From assembly GCA_944323495.1 (NCBI GenBank), contig CALUSZ010000059.1, positions 1 through 11,430 on the forward strand: 11,430 bases of DNA, read 5' to 3'. Position numbers and translations under genes: made by a program. The notes below the pieces were generated by a model. It was not told where the DNA came from. It was given only the letters and a program-made list of their open reading frames with translations, and did no database searches. This stretch comes from Candidatus Gastranaerophilales bacterium. GTDB taxonomy: Bacteria > Cyanobacteriota > Vampirovibrionia > Gastranaerophilales > Gastranaerophilaceae. This document shows positions 1 to 9,032 of the stretch, in pieces; the first letter of the stretch is position 1, and the number at the start of each line of letters is the position of its first letter.

Positions 1-2
1 AA

Positions 3-1682
3 AACCTGAAAAACATCGTAGAAAAGAATTACGCGGAAATATCCAAATCCACAATCGGAATAGGGCATATCCGCTGGGCAACGCACGGAGCTCCGACTGT
101 TGAAAACGCACATCCTCATTCCTGCAATTGCGGTAAAGTCGCAGTTGTTCATAATGGAATTATTGAGAATTTCAAAGAATTAAAAGAAAAGCTTGAAAAA
201 CGCGGCTGCACATTCCGCTCTCAAACTGATACCGAAACAATTGCGCATCTTGTTGCTACAAAATTCGGAGAAACGCATGATTTAACTGAAGCAGTAAGAC
301 TTGCTACAAGGGAAATTGAAGGAGCGTATGCTCTATGCGTTATACATCAGGATTTACCTCATACAATTGTTGCTACAAGAAGAAATGCTCCGCTTGTTGT
401 AGGTTTAGGAGACGGTGAAAATTATGTTGCATCAGATGTTCCTGCATTGATTCAATATACAAAGAAAGCAATGTATCTTGAAGATAACCAGATTGTTACA
501 TTAACTCCAGACTCTATTCAGCTGATTGATATTGATAACAAGCCTGTGGAACAAAAAATTGAAACACTGCCCTGGGAACCTGTTGCTTTAAGCAAGATGG
601 GATACAAACATTTCATGCTTAAAGAAATTCATGAACAGCCTGATGTGGTTAGAAATGTTTTATCCGGAAAGCTTAGAGCAATTGACGAGAATGTTATCTT
701 GAAAGAAGTTACACTGGATAGAGAAACGCTAAAAAATCTAAACCGTATTCAGATTGTAGCCTGCGGTACATCATTACATGCTGCAATGGTCGGAAAATAT
801 ATTATTGAAGATTTTTGCGGAATCTCTGTTGATGTGGAGCCTTCCAGCGAATATATTTACAGAAAAACTATTACAGATAAGAATACTCTTGTAATAGGGG
901 TTTCACAGTCAGGTGAGACAGCCGATACGATAACAGCCGTAAGACAGGCCAAGAGCAAAGGCTCTCATATTCTAATTGTTACTAACCGTCCGGATTCAAC
1001 TATGGCAAGAGAAGCCGACAGCCTTATACCTGTTAACGCCGGAATTGAAGTTTCCGTTGCAGCTACAAAATCATATATGGCACAGTTGATTTCGTTCTAT
1101 CTGCTTGCTATTTATATGGCAGAAGTTAAGGGAATAAATAATTTAAAGGATTTGAAACACGAACTGATAATTCTTCCGCAAAAAATTGAAAAGGTCTTAG
1201 CTCATAAAGAAGAAATTCAAAAATGCGCAAGAAAATTTTCCGGCTCAAAAGACTTTATCTTTATTGCACGCGGAATAAACTTCCCGACGGCTTTAGAAGG
1301 CGCTTTAAAACTTAAGGAAATAAGTTATATAAACGCTACAGGATATACAGCCGGAGAACTTAAGCACGGGCCTATTGCAATGCTTGATGAATCCATGCCG
1401 GTGCTTTCAATTTTGATGAAGGGAAAAGTTTATGACAAGATTCTTTCAAATTCAGAAGAGGCAAAGGCAAGAAATGCCAGAATGATTGCGCTTACGGATT
1501 CTGAAGACGAGAAATTGAATGAACTGTTTGAAAGTATAATAAGAATCCCTGAGATTTCAGAAATCTTATCACCTGCGCTTGCAGTTGTACCTCTACAGTT
1601 ATTGGCATATTACATAGCAGAATTTTTAGGCAAAGACGTTGACCAGCCGAGAAATTTAGCAAAATCTGTTACGGTAGAATAA
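3..1682 (+). CDS. glmS: Glutamine-fructose-6-phosphate aminotransferase (GlmS), 5' end cut off by window
   Basis: GlmS makes glucosamine-6-phosphate from fructose-6-phosphate and glutamine, the entry step to peptidoglycan and lipopolysaccharide amino sugars, in the cytoplasm. The reading frame is open from base 3 and gives 559 residues. The family is about 609 long, so roughly 47-50 N-terminal residues, including the catalytic Cys1, lie outside the window. The glutaminase domain shows GHIRWATHG, NAHPH, the oxyanion-hole motif VVHNG and TDTETIAHL. The first SIS sugar-binding domain shows CGTSLHA and SQSGET, and the second shows ALKLKEISY and GELKHGP. The protein ends in the canonical KSVTVE. 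An internal ATG at 447 is not the start, because homology continues upstream of it. The next gene begins one base after the TAA stop. The upstream leader, where a control element could sit, is not visible. Assignment is very secure. Confidence 0.97.
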   Translation, partial: NLKNIVEKNYAEISKSTIGIGHIRWATHGAPTVENAHPHSCNCGKVAVVHNGIIENFKELKEKLEKRGCTFRSQTDTETIAHLVATKFGETHDLTEAVRLATREIEGAYALCVIHQDLPHTIVATRRNAPLVVGLGDGENYVASDVPALIQYTKKAMYLEDNQIVTLTPDSIQLIDIDNKPVEQKIETLPWEPVALSKMGYKHFMLKEIHEQPDVVRNVLSGKLRAIDENVILKEVTLDRETLKNLNRIQIVACGTSLHAAMVGKYIIEDFCGISVDVEPSSEYIYRKTITDKNTLVIGVSQSGETADTITAVRQAKSKGSHILIVTNRPDSTMAREADSLIPVNAGIEVSVAATKSYMAQLISFYLLAIYMAEVKGINNLKDLKHELIILPQKIEKVLAHKEEIQKCARKFSGSKDFIFIARGINFPTALEGALKLKEISYINATGYTAGELKHGPIAMLDESMPVLSILMKGKVYDKILSNSEEAKARNARMIALTDSEDEKLNELFESIIRIPEISEILSPALAVVPLQLLAYYIAEFLGKDVDQPRNLAKSVTVE

Positions 1683-1683
1683 T

Positions 1684-3124
<1,441 letters not shown>

Positions 3125-3127
3125 TTA

Positions 3128-3172
3128 AATAAAACAAGCGGCCGGTTTAATAAACCGGCCGCTTGTTTTATT
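3128..3172. terminator. Bidirectional intrinsic terminator between convergent genes
   Basis: A perfect 22-base-per-arm inverted repeat centres on base 3150. Its core is AAGCGGCCGGTTTA pairing with TAAACCGGCCGCTT, flanked by A-rich bases on the left and T-rich bases on the right, so it ends in U-runs on either strand. The ahcY stop is 3 bases to the left and the stop of the minus-strand membrane protein gene is 8 bases to the right. One element therefore serves both transcripts. Confidence 0.93.
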
Positions 3173-3180
3173 ATTTTAAG

Positions 3181-3633
3181 CTATGAATTTCCTGAATTAC
3201 TAAACATAACTGCCACAAGTAGCATTGAAATAAGAATCGATATTACAATTCCTAATATTGCAACAATAACACCTGCAACAGCCCATTTCTTTTGAACTTC
3301 ATGAAAATGTTCAATACTTTGCCATTTCTTATTCTGCCACGCCCAAGTATTACCCTTAATACCAAACCAGATACAAAGTCCCAACTGCGCAACAAAACCT
3401 AAAATAGGAACAATACTTAAAACCGCACCTACAAATATTAATAAGGTAATATAAGTTCTATTACCCAAACCCCATATCCATGATAATAGAAAAGCCCCCC
3501 AGTTAAATTTTTTAGATACTACATCCAAAACCGGAGAATTCGGCCCCTGACCTGAATTGTTTGCTAAACTGCCTACTTGTCTGCCTGCAGCTTGAAGTGC
3601 AGAGTCAGCATCATTTAATCCATTAATTGTCAT
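3181..3633 (-). CDS. Small membrane protein with WIWG domain, function unknown
   Basis: The product is 150 residues. I chose the ATG at 3633 because AAAGGA lies seven bases upstream. A longer frame exists to 3711 but would run into the end of the upstream gene. The first 40 residues are polar, rich in Gly, Asn, Ser and Gln, and have no signal peptide. A domain at about 43-117 reads FNWGAFLLSWIWGLGNR, a hydrophobic segment (63-90), GIKGNTWAWQNKKW, then SIEHFHEVQKKW. A final membrane segment spans about 119-143. The same domain occurs in the gene just upstream, 14 bases away, so the two are an operon of paralogous architecture. This pattern resembles DUF-type small membrane proteins of the DUF2628 sort, but I am not certain of the family name. 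No catalytic residues are evident. Confidence 0.85.
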   Translation of the reverse strand: MTINGLNDADSALQAAGRQVGSLANNSGQGPNSPVLDVVSKKFNWGAFLLSWIWGLGNRTYITLLIFVGAVLSIVPILGFVAQLGLCIWFGIKGNTWAWQNKKWQSIEHFHEVQKKWAVAGVIVAILGIVISILISMLLVAVMFSNSGNS

Positions 3634-3640
3634 TTGTTTT

Positions 3641-3646
3641 TCCTTT
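3641..3646 (-). promoter_or_regulatory. Ribosome binding site that fixes the start at 3633
   Basis: AAAGGA on the minus strand sits seven bases before the ATG at 3633. The farther upstream ATG at 3711 lies inside the preceding gene, so this site supports the shorter protein. Confidence 0.7.
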
Positions 3647-3647
3647 C

Positions 3648-4829
3648 TTAATTTTTTGTTGGAGTATAAAACTGATAAGCATTCATTGATGCTTTGATTA
3701 TTGATTTCCAATCAGAGTTCTCAGAGGAGTAAACTTCTTGGTCTAACTTAAATTCTCCTAAAAGTTCACCTGTTTCAGAACTGTATATTTTTGTACGTTT
3801 TAATTCTTCTGATTTTGAAAAATGCTCATTTTTATCAGAAAGCTTCTCTCTTTTGGAAGCCGACATCGTAGCTGCCATATCAAGAATATCCTTTTTTTCA
3901 CTGAATGAATAACCTCTCCAATCATCATTCAATACATAGAATTTGTTTACATCGGGAGTTATTTCATAATTTTCAAAATACAACGAGCCCAAAGAATCTA
4001 TTGCAGATTCAAGCTTCTCCATCGTATTTGATTTATGCTCGGGAGATGTTTTCGCTTCATCTACTGCTGTAAAAATGATTGTCCCAACAATTGCCATAAC
4101 TATTAAAAAATATATAATCGGAATTATAAGAACCGAAAGAATTACAAACACAATTGTCTGGGTTTCCTGTGACTTTTTAAACTCTTCAAGATTTTGCCAA
4201 TCCCTGTTCTTTGCTGCCCACTCGTTCCCCTTAAAACCGCACACAAGAGCATACCAGAACCCCCACGGAGTAAGCCACAAAATCAGCATCCAGAGTGTCT
4301 TATAGGATTTATTAAATAAACCCCAAATCCAGGTTCCGAAAAATGCGCCCCAGTTAAACTCTTTTCTGTAATCATAAGGATATTTACCGGTAATCTTACC
4401 CTTTGCAATTATCATATATAAAAGGATTACAAGGTTAACTAAATATAATAAAAATGAAATTCCGACAGGAAACAAAAGTCCGAATGTAGATAAGGCATAC
4501 AAAACAGAAACAATCGTATTTGCGTCCCTGCAAACCCTGCCATTAATATCATTTAACCTCCTGATAATAAGAGAAACACCTATATACAGGACAAATGCAG
4601 TTCCGGGAAGTACCCATAATTTCAAAAGCCACGGCGCCTCCCAGAAAATAACATGCATACTAAAAATTTCACTAAAATTTCCGATATGGGACATTAAATA
4701 CCCGGATGCAGGAATCGAGAAGAGAGTTCCTATCATGCAGAGGTAAACAAAGTTCAAACAGAAGTCCCAGCGGCCCATTATGCCATCAAAGCCGATAAGC
4801 TTAGTATTAAGTCTTAATTCATCATTCAT
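3648..4829 (-). CDS. Multi-domain membrane protein: DUF805-like N-terminus, WIWG domain, soluble C-terminal tail
   Basis: The product is 393 residues with three parts. Residues 14-145 look DUF805-like: FDGIMGRWDFCLNF at the start, RRLNDINGR at 90-98, and about four hydrophobic segments (25-46, 68-88, 104-120, 125-142). Residues 158-220 carry the domain shared with the downstream gene: FNWGAFFGTWIWGLFNK, a hydrophobic stretch, GFKGNEWAAKNRDW, then LEEFKKSQ. A further membrane segment spans 226-255. The last ~135 residues are polar and charged (Lys, Glu, Ser rich) and presumably soluble. The start has only a weak ribosome binding site, but the promoter lies about 35-60 bases upstream and no better ATG is in frame. 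Function is unknown. Fusion of two membrane modules plus a tail suggests a sensor, scaffold or transport accessory, which is inference only. Confidence 0.85.
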   Translation of the reverse strand: MNDELRLNTKLIGFDGIMGRWDFCLNFVYLCMIGTLFSIPASGYLMSHIGNFSEIFSMHVIFWEAPWLLKLWVLPGTAFVLYIGVSLIIRRLNDINGRVCRDANTIVSVLYALSTFGLLFPVGISFLLYLVNLVILLYMIIAKGKITGKYPYDYRKEFNWGAFFGTWIWGLFNKSYKTLWMLILWLTPWGFWYALVCGFKGNEWAAKNRDWQNLEEFKKSQETQTIVFVILSVLIIPIIYFLIVMAIVGTIIFTAVDEAKTSPEHKSNTMEKLESAIDSLGSLYFENYEITPDVNKFYVLNDDWRGYSFSEKKDILDMAATMSASKREKLSDKNEHFSKSEELKRTKIYSSETGELLGEFKLDQEVYSSENSDWKSIIKASMNAYQFYTPTKN

Positions 4830-4862
4830 CGCTATAAATCTTATTTAAACAAACTAAAAATA

Positions 4863-4891
4863 ATTATATATTATATTTTAAGTTTTGTAAA
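4863..4891 (-). promoter_or_regulatory. Putative sigma-70 promoter of the membrane protein pair
   Basis: On the minus strand TTTACA (4891-4886) and TATAAT (4868-4863) are separated by 17 bases. The predicted start near 4856 gives a leader of about 27 bases. The -35 box overlaps the stop region of panB, so the two membrane protein genes can be expressed apart from the biosynthetic operon upstream. No terminator hairpin is visible after panB, so readthrough is also possible. Confidence 0.65.
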
Positions 4892-4893
4892 GA

Positions 4894-5721
4894 TTATATA
4901 TTTAATTTTCTCTGCTCTTCCAGATTTAACTCAAAAGATTCGTTTTCCGAAGGAAAAACCTGTTCTTTAACTTCATTTTTATATCTTGTTATACTTTCAA
5001 GCACAATATTATGTATATCAGTATATTTTTTTACAAACTTCGGCCTGAAATCAGTAAACTTGCCCAAAATATCATCAGACACCACAATCTGCCCTGAACA
5101 TCCCGCACCTGCTCCAATACCTATAGTTGGAATTGTAAGATTATCAGTAATATATTTAGCGCTTTCGGCCGGCATAAGTTCAAGAACAATTGCAAAACAG
5201 CCTGCAGCCTCAAGTTTTTGAGCATTTATAAGAATTTCTTCAGTCATCTCAGCAGTTTTACCTTGAATTTTATGTCCTCCGATTGTGTTCATAAGCTGCG
5301 GAGTAAACCCTAAATGCCCTAAAACAGGTATTCCTGATTCTACACACCGTTGAACCAAGGTTAAAATATACTTATTACACCCTTCAAGTTTTATTGCAGA
5401 AGCACCGGCTTTAACCATCTTAGACGCATTTTCCAGGCCCTGTTCAACATTAATGTTGTAGCTCATAAAAGGCATATCAGCCACTATAAACGAATTCGGC
5501 GCACCCTTAGAAACAGCCTTTACAAAAATTTTCATCTCGTCTGCTGTAATAATATAAGTATCTCTATACCCTAAAGCTACCATTGCAAGAGAATCACCTA
5601 CCAAAATCGCATCAATACCGGCTTCTTCAATAGTTTTTGCAGTAGAATAATCATAAGCTGTAAGCATTGCAATCTTTTCATTGTTCTCTTTTAGTTTTTG
5701 AAACAAATTTACTGTCTTCAC
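4894..5721 (-). CDS. panB: 3-methyl-2-oxobutanoate hydroxymethyltransferase (PanB)
   Basis: PanB transfers a hydroxymethyl group from methylene-tetrahydrofolate to alpha-ketoisovalerate, forming ketopantoate, the first committed step to pantothenate and coenzyme A. The product is 275 residues, the usual length. Metal ligands are seen as D43 (VGDSLAM), D82 (VADMPFMSY) and E113 (IKLEG), with K111 beside the last and the catalytic E181 in VLELMPAE. GHLGFTPQ and PTIGIGAGAGCSGQ complete the TIM-barrel signature. The start is GTG at 5721. AGAGGT six bases upstream is made from the last codons of yvcK, whose stop is four bases away, so translation is probably coupled. panC and panD are not in this window. 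It is the last gene of the thrC operon. Confidence 0.96.
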   Translation of the reverse strand: MKTVNLFQKLKENNEKIAMLTAYDYSTAKTIEEAGIDAILVGDSLAMVALGYRDTYIITADEMKIFVKAVSKGAPNSFIVADMPFMSYNINVEQGLENASKMVKAGASAIKLEGCNKYILTLVQRCVESGIPVLGHLGFTPQLMNTIGGHKIQGKTAEMTEEILINAQKLEAAGCFAIVLELMPAESAKYITDNLTIPTIGIGAGAGCSGQIVVSDDILGKFTDFRPKFVKKYTDIHNIVLESITRYKNEVKEQVFPSENESFELNLEEQRKLNI

Positions 5722-5725
5722 GCTT

Positions 5726-7036
5726 TTACCTCTTCATTGTTTTTCTATACCAATAATACACTGCCCTTGCAACTCTTCTGGAACTATGTCTTACAAGCCC
5801 CTGTTTATTTTCCTGAATAAGTTTTTGAGAAACGACCTCAATTCCTATTGGAGCAATGTTTTCCATATCCAGCCTTACAGGAATAGAACCGCTCTTCGCA
5901 TAACCTTCTGACATATTATCCGGCAAACTGTCATTTACAAGCACTGCATCTATAATTTTCTTTCCGCCGGAATGTGTCAAAAGTGCATTTACGTGACTGG
6001 CAACAGTATAGTTATCAGTTTCTCCCGGCTGGGTCATTATATTACAAACATATATTTTCTTTGCGTGAGATTTTTCAATCGATTCTACAATACCATCAAC
6101 CAAAAGGTTCGGAATAACACTGGTATAAAGGCTTCCCGGCCCGAGAATAATTAAATCAGCCTCTCTAATCGCCGTAATAGCCTCATGAAGAGCACGGCAA
6201 TGTTCAGGCTCGGTAAAAAGACGCTTAATTTTTCCGTGAACTTCCGGAATATTAGATTCTCCATGAACAACTCTTCCATCCTCAAATACAGCAGCAAGTT
6301 TCATATCATCTAATGTCGCAGGAAGAACAACACCTCTTATATTTAAAACATTCGAAGATTCTCTTACTGCTCTTACCATATCACCGGTAATTGAGCATAG
6401 TGCCGTCAGGAATAAATTTCCAAAACTATGACCTTCAAGCCCCTCGCCGGTTTTGAAACGATATTGAAACAATTCCGTAATCAAATCTTCATCATCAGCA
6501 AGCGCCGCAATACAGTTTCTGATATCGCCCGGAGGAAGAATCCCGAGCTCTTCTCTCAATCTGCCCGAACTTCCGCCGTCATCACCTACTGTTACTATTG
6601 CAGTAATATTATTAGTATATTTCTTTATCCCGCGAAGAAGCATTGATAAGCCGGTTCCGCCGCCTATGGCAACAATTTTGGCTCCTTTATTGAGCTTTCT
6701 TCTTCTGTATAATTTCTCTAATATAGAATTATTTCCCTTTTGGGAATCCATATCCATAATAGATAATGTAGTTTTCTGCCAGCCCTTAAAAAATATAATA
6801 GAACCAACCAGAATAAAAACCGCCGCAAGAAAATTTGAAGGCAAGATTAAGGCAGCTTTCCGTATTAATTCTAAAGTAAGATAAATAGGTCTTACATTTG
6901 CAAGAACCATAAAACCTAAAACTATCATAATTGAGCCTAAAAAGATTAGAAAGAACCATCTTTTTACCTCAAGGCCAGGTATAAGCCAGCCTACATCTTT
7001 TGTTACTTTTACATTATTTTTAAAATTAAACCCCAT
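5726..7036 (-). CDS. yvcK: YvcK/CofD-like gluconeogenesis and cell-shape factor with two N-terminal membrane segments
   Basis: YvcK proteins bind UDP-sugars and are needed in several bacteria for growth on gluconeogenic carbon sources and for correct peptidoglycan synthesis. The 436-residue product has a C-terminal YvcK domain from about residue 118: IVAIGGGTGLS (nucleotide-binding loop), VGDDGGSSGRLR, LPPGDIRNC, EGHSFGNLFL, LGPGSLYTSVIPNL and MTQPGETDNY. Unlike the roughly 320-residue Bacillus protein, it carries about 115 extra N-terminal residues with two hydrophobic segments (27-47 and 63-83), then a basic linker with RRRK. It should therefore be membrane-anchored with the catalytic-like domain in the cytoplasm. 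The ATG lies three bases after the pxpA-like stop, with GGTGGA in the end of that gene as ribosome binding site. RapZ and WhiA partners of Gram-positive loci are absent here. Confidence 0.93.
   Translation of the reverse strand: MGFNFKNNVKVTKDVGWLIPGLEVKRWFFLIFLGSIMIVLGFMVLANVRPIYLTLELIRKAALILPSNFLAAVFILVGSIIFFKGWQKTTLSIMDMDSQKGNNSILEKLYRRRKLNKGAKIVAIGGGTGLSMLLRGIKKYTNNITAIVTVGDDGGSSGRLREELGILPPGDIRNCIAALADDEDLITELFQYRFKTGEGLEGHSFGNLFLTALCSITGDMVRAVRESSNVLNIRGVVLPATLDDMKLAAVFEDGRVVHGESNIPEVHGKIKRLFTEPEHCRALHEAITAIREADLIILGPGSLYTSVIPNLLVDGIVESIEKSHAKKIYVCNIMTQPGETDNYTVASHVNALLTHSGGKKIIDAVLVNDSLPDNMSEGYAKSGSIPVRLDMENIAPIGIEVVSQKLIQENKQGLVRHSSRRVARAVYYWYRKTMKR
5728..5733 (-). promoter_or_regulatory. 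Ribosome binding site for the GTG start of panB, inside the yvcK end
   Basis: AGAGGT on the minus strand lies six bases before the GTG start at 5721 and overlaps the final codons and stop of yvcK (ATG AAG AGG TAA). This supports the non-ATG start and coupled translation. Confidence 0.7.
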
Positions 7037-7039
7037 AAA

Positions 7040-7837
7040 TTAATCCACCCATCCTGAAGATTTAGCATTAATATAATTAACCGGAGCAGGAGCAATAAGA
7101 TTTCTTGCCTGCTTGATTAAATCAAGAGAATTTTTGTACTTGTTAGAAAAATGAATAGTCCCTGCTTCCACATAACTCATCCCGCCTAAGTTATTACGGA
7201 TTTGTGATGTATGCAAAAGGTGTTGAAAACGTTTTATCATATCATAATTATCCGTATTATCAGGGATTGCATAGTCAATAGTTAAATCAGGATTGTAAGT
7301 TTTTTCTAAAGAAATTTCCTGCGCAGTCTGTATATTTATGTAATCTCCTACTTTAGCCGTTATATCACCTGCCGGAGCATAGTATACAAGCCACTCTGAA
7401 CATTTTTTTATTGCTCGTGCAATATTAGATGAGAAAGTAAAATCTTCCCCCGCCATTTTATACATTGCGCCATGCGGTCTTACGTGTTCGATACTTAATC
7501 CATAGGCTTTTGCAAATGACATAATTGCACCGACCTGATAAATTACAAGCGCTTCCAGCTCATCCTCTTTAAGCTCAACCGGCCTGTAGCCAAACCCTTG
7601 AATATCATTGAATCCTATATGAGCGCCGATTGCAACATTCTTTTCTTTGGCTCTTAACATTGCCTCTTTGATTGTACTTGGATCGCCCGCATGAAATCCA
7701 CAGGAAATATTAACCGAGCTTACGTAATCCAAAAGCTCATATTCCTGAATATTTTTATATATCCCGTAGGCTTGTGCCAAATCACAGTTAAAATCTATAT
7801 TTTTGATTGATTTCCTCTCAATAACTTCCTGCATCAT
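7040..7837 (-). CDS. LamB/YcsF family protein (5-oxoprolinase subunit A-like)
   Basis: The family's best-known member, PxpA, works with PxpB and PxpC to open 5-oxoproline to glutamate using ATP. This 265-residue protein shows the fold's hallmark motifs: FNCDL (16-20), NISCGFHAGDP (43-53), IGAHIGF (70-76), GFGYRP (81-86), YQVGAI (100-105) and HVRPHGAMY (118-126). The usual DLGESFG is DLAQAYG here, and the C-terminal half lacks the usual FADR and CVHGD signatures, so it is a divergent member whose substrate is uncertain. No pxpB or pxpC lies nearby. It sits directly after proB, whose enzyme also acts on glutamate, which makes a glutamate/oxoproline link plausible. Two adjacent ATG codons occur. 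The second (7834) has better spacing from GGGAG (six bases). A TATAAT at 7866-7861 in the 48-base gap could be a weak internal promoter. Confidence 0.88.
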   Translation of the reverse strand: MMQEVIERKSIKNIDFNCDLAQAYGIYKNIQEYELLDYVSSVNISCGFHAGDPSTIKEAMLRAKEKNVAIGAHIGFNDIQGFGYRPVELKEDELEALVIYQVGAIMSFAKAYGLSIEHVRPHGAMYKMAGEDFTFSSNIARAIKKCSEWLVYYAPAGDITAKVGDYINIQTAQEISLEKTYNPDLTIDYAIPDNTDNYDMIKRFQHLLHTSQIRNNLGGMSYVEAGTIHFSNKYKNSLDLIKQARNLIAPAPVNYINAKSSGWVD

Positions 7838-7885
7838 ATTCTCCCTATTTTCCTGCTATTATTATACAATCAAAAAATTATTTTG

Positions 7886-9031
7886 CTATATAAGACCTGT
7901 TATATTATCTCTTGTAATTACTGCATCATAGTTCTTGTACCCAAGAATATTTTCAATATTGTTAGAATGCGCCCCGACAATTTTTCTGCACTCTTCAGAG
8001 CTATAATTAACCATACCGCGCGCAAATTCAACATTATTTTCATCACAGATTGATACAACCTCTCCCTGCCTGAAATCATTAATTACATTTATAATCCCGA
8101 TAGGAAGAAGACTCGAACACTGTTCTAAAACAGCTTTTTTTTCTTTTGCATTCACAATAAGCTGGCCCCTGATATTTGTTGCATAACCTATCCAGCGTTT
8201 TTTATCCGGAAGGTTTTCTTGTGTCGGAAGAAATATTGTTCCGATTTCTTCTTTATTAAATATTTTATTGATTACGTAAGGGATTTTGCCGTTTGCAATC
8301 AATACACGCCCGCCGAATCTTGTAACGAGCTTTGCAGCCTCAAGTTTTGTTTTCATACCCCCTCTTCCGCCTTCTGAAGCGTCAGAGCCAAGAGACATAA
8401 TCTCGTCTGTTACATTTTCGACAACAGGAATCAGCTTCGCGTCAGGATTCTCTTTTGGGTTAGAATCATAAAGTCCGTTTATATCTGATAAAAGTATCAA
8501 TAAATCTGCATCAAGCTCGCTTGCAACAAGAGCTGAGAGTTTATCATTATCCGAAAAACAAACCTTCATTCCGGATAACATAGCATTCATTTTAATTGTA
8601 GATACAGTATCATTCTGGTTAATAATAGGCACAACTCCAAATTCAAGAATTTTATTTAAAGTTGTTCTGAGACTTAAATATCTGTATCTTAAAGAAAAAT
8701 CGTCTTCGGTAAGCAGGATTTGCGCAATTGGAATATCGTAGATTCCAAATCCGTTTTCGTAAAAAGACATGAGTCTGCTCTGGCCCACTGCAGCACAAGC
8801 CTGTTTAACACCATCTTCGGCGGTTGAATCTAAATTAAGTTTCTTTTTACCCAAACCCACGGCTCCGGACGTTACAAGAATAACTTCTTTTCCCTGTTTT
8901 ACAAGCTTTGCCATATCTTCAATAAACGAATAAATACGAGAAATCGCAACTTCGCCGTCTTCGTTTCTTAAAACATTTGTTCCGAGTTTTATTACAATCC
9001 TTTTGACATCAACAAAATCGTCTCTTAGCAT
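7886..9031 (-). CDS. proB: Glutamate 5-kinase (ProB) with C-terminal PUA domain
   Basis: ProB phosphorylates glutamate with ATP, the first step of proline synthesis and usually the feedback-controlled one. The 381-residue product has an amino-acid kinase domain (1-270): IVIKLGTNVL, LVTSGAVGLG, AVGQSRLM, LTEDDF, IINQNDTVS, FSDNDKLSALVA, LLSDINGLYDSNP and GGMKTKLEAAKL. A PUA domain follows (about 282-370), beginning WIGYATNIRGQL and containing VINDFRQGEVV and ARGMVNYSSEECR, as in full-length bacterial glutamate kinases. The partner proA is not in the window. The ATG is one base past the thrC stop with a modest GGGA site upstream, so coupling to thrC is likely. Assignment is secure. Confidence 0.96.
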   Translation of the reverse strand: MLRDDFVDVKRIVIKLGTNVLRNEDGEVAISRIYSFIEDMAKLVKQGKEVILVTSGAVGLGKKKLNLDSTAEDGVKQACAAVGQSRLMSFYENGFGIYDIPIAQILLTEDDFSLRYRYLSLRTTLNKILEFGVVPIINQNDTVSTIKMNAMLSGMKVCFSDNDKLSALVASELDADLLILLSDINGLYDSNPKENPDAKLIPVVENVTDEIMSLGSDASEGGRGGMKTKLEAAKLVTRFGGRVLIANGKIPYVINKIFNKEEIGTIFLPTQENLPDKKRWIGYATNIRGQLIVNAKEKKAVLEQCSSLLPIGIINVINDFRQGEVVSICDENNVEFARGMVNYSSEECRKIVGAHSNNIENILGYKNYDAVITRDNITGLI

Positions 9032-9032
9032 A

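Noticed and set aside
3634..3711. Longer start for the 150-residue membrane protein
   Set aside because: The extension overlaps the coding end of the upstream gene in another frame, while AAAGGA correctly precedes the ATG at 3633.
4075..4305. Plus-strand open frames antisense to the minus-strand genes, such as 4075-4305, 5972-6154 and 9186-9458
   Set aside because: Each lies wholly within a convincing gene on the other strand, with unnatural composition and no expression signals.
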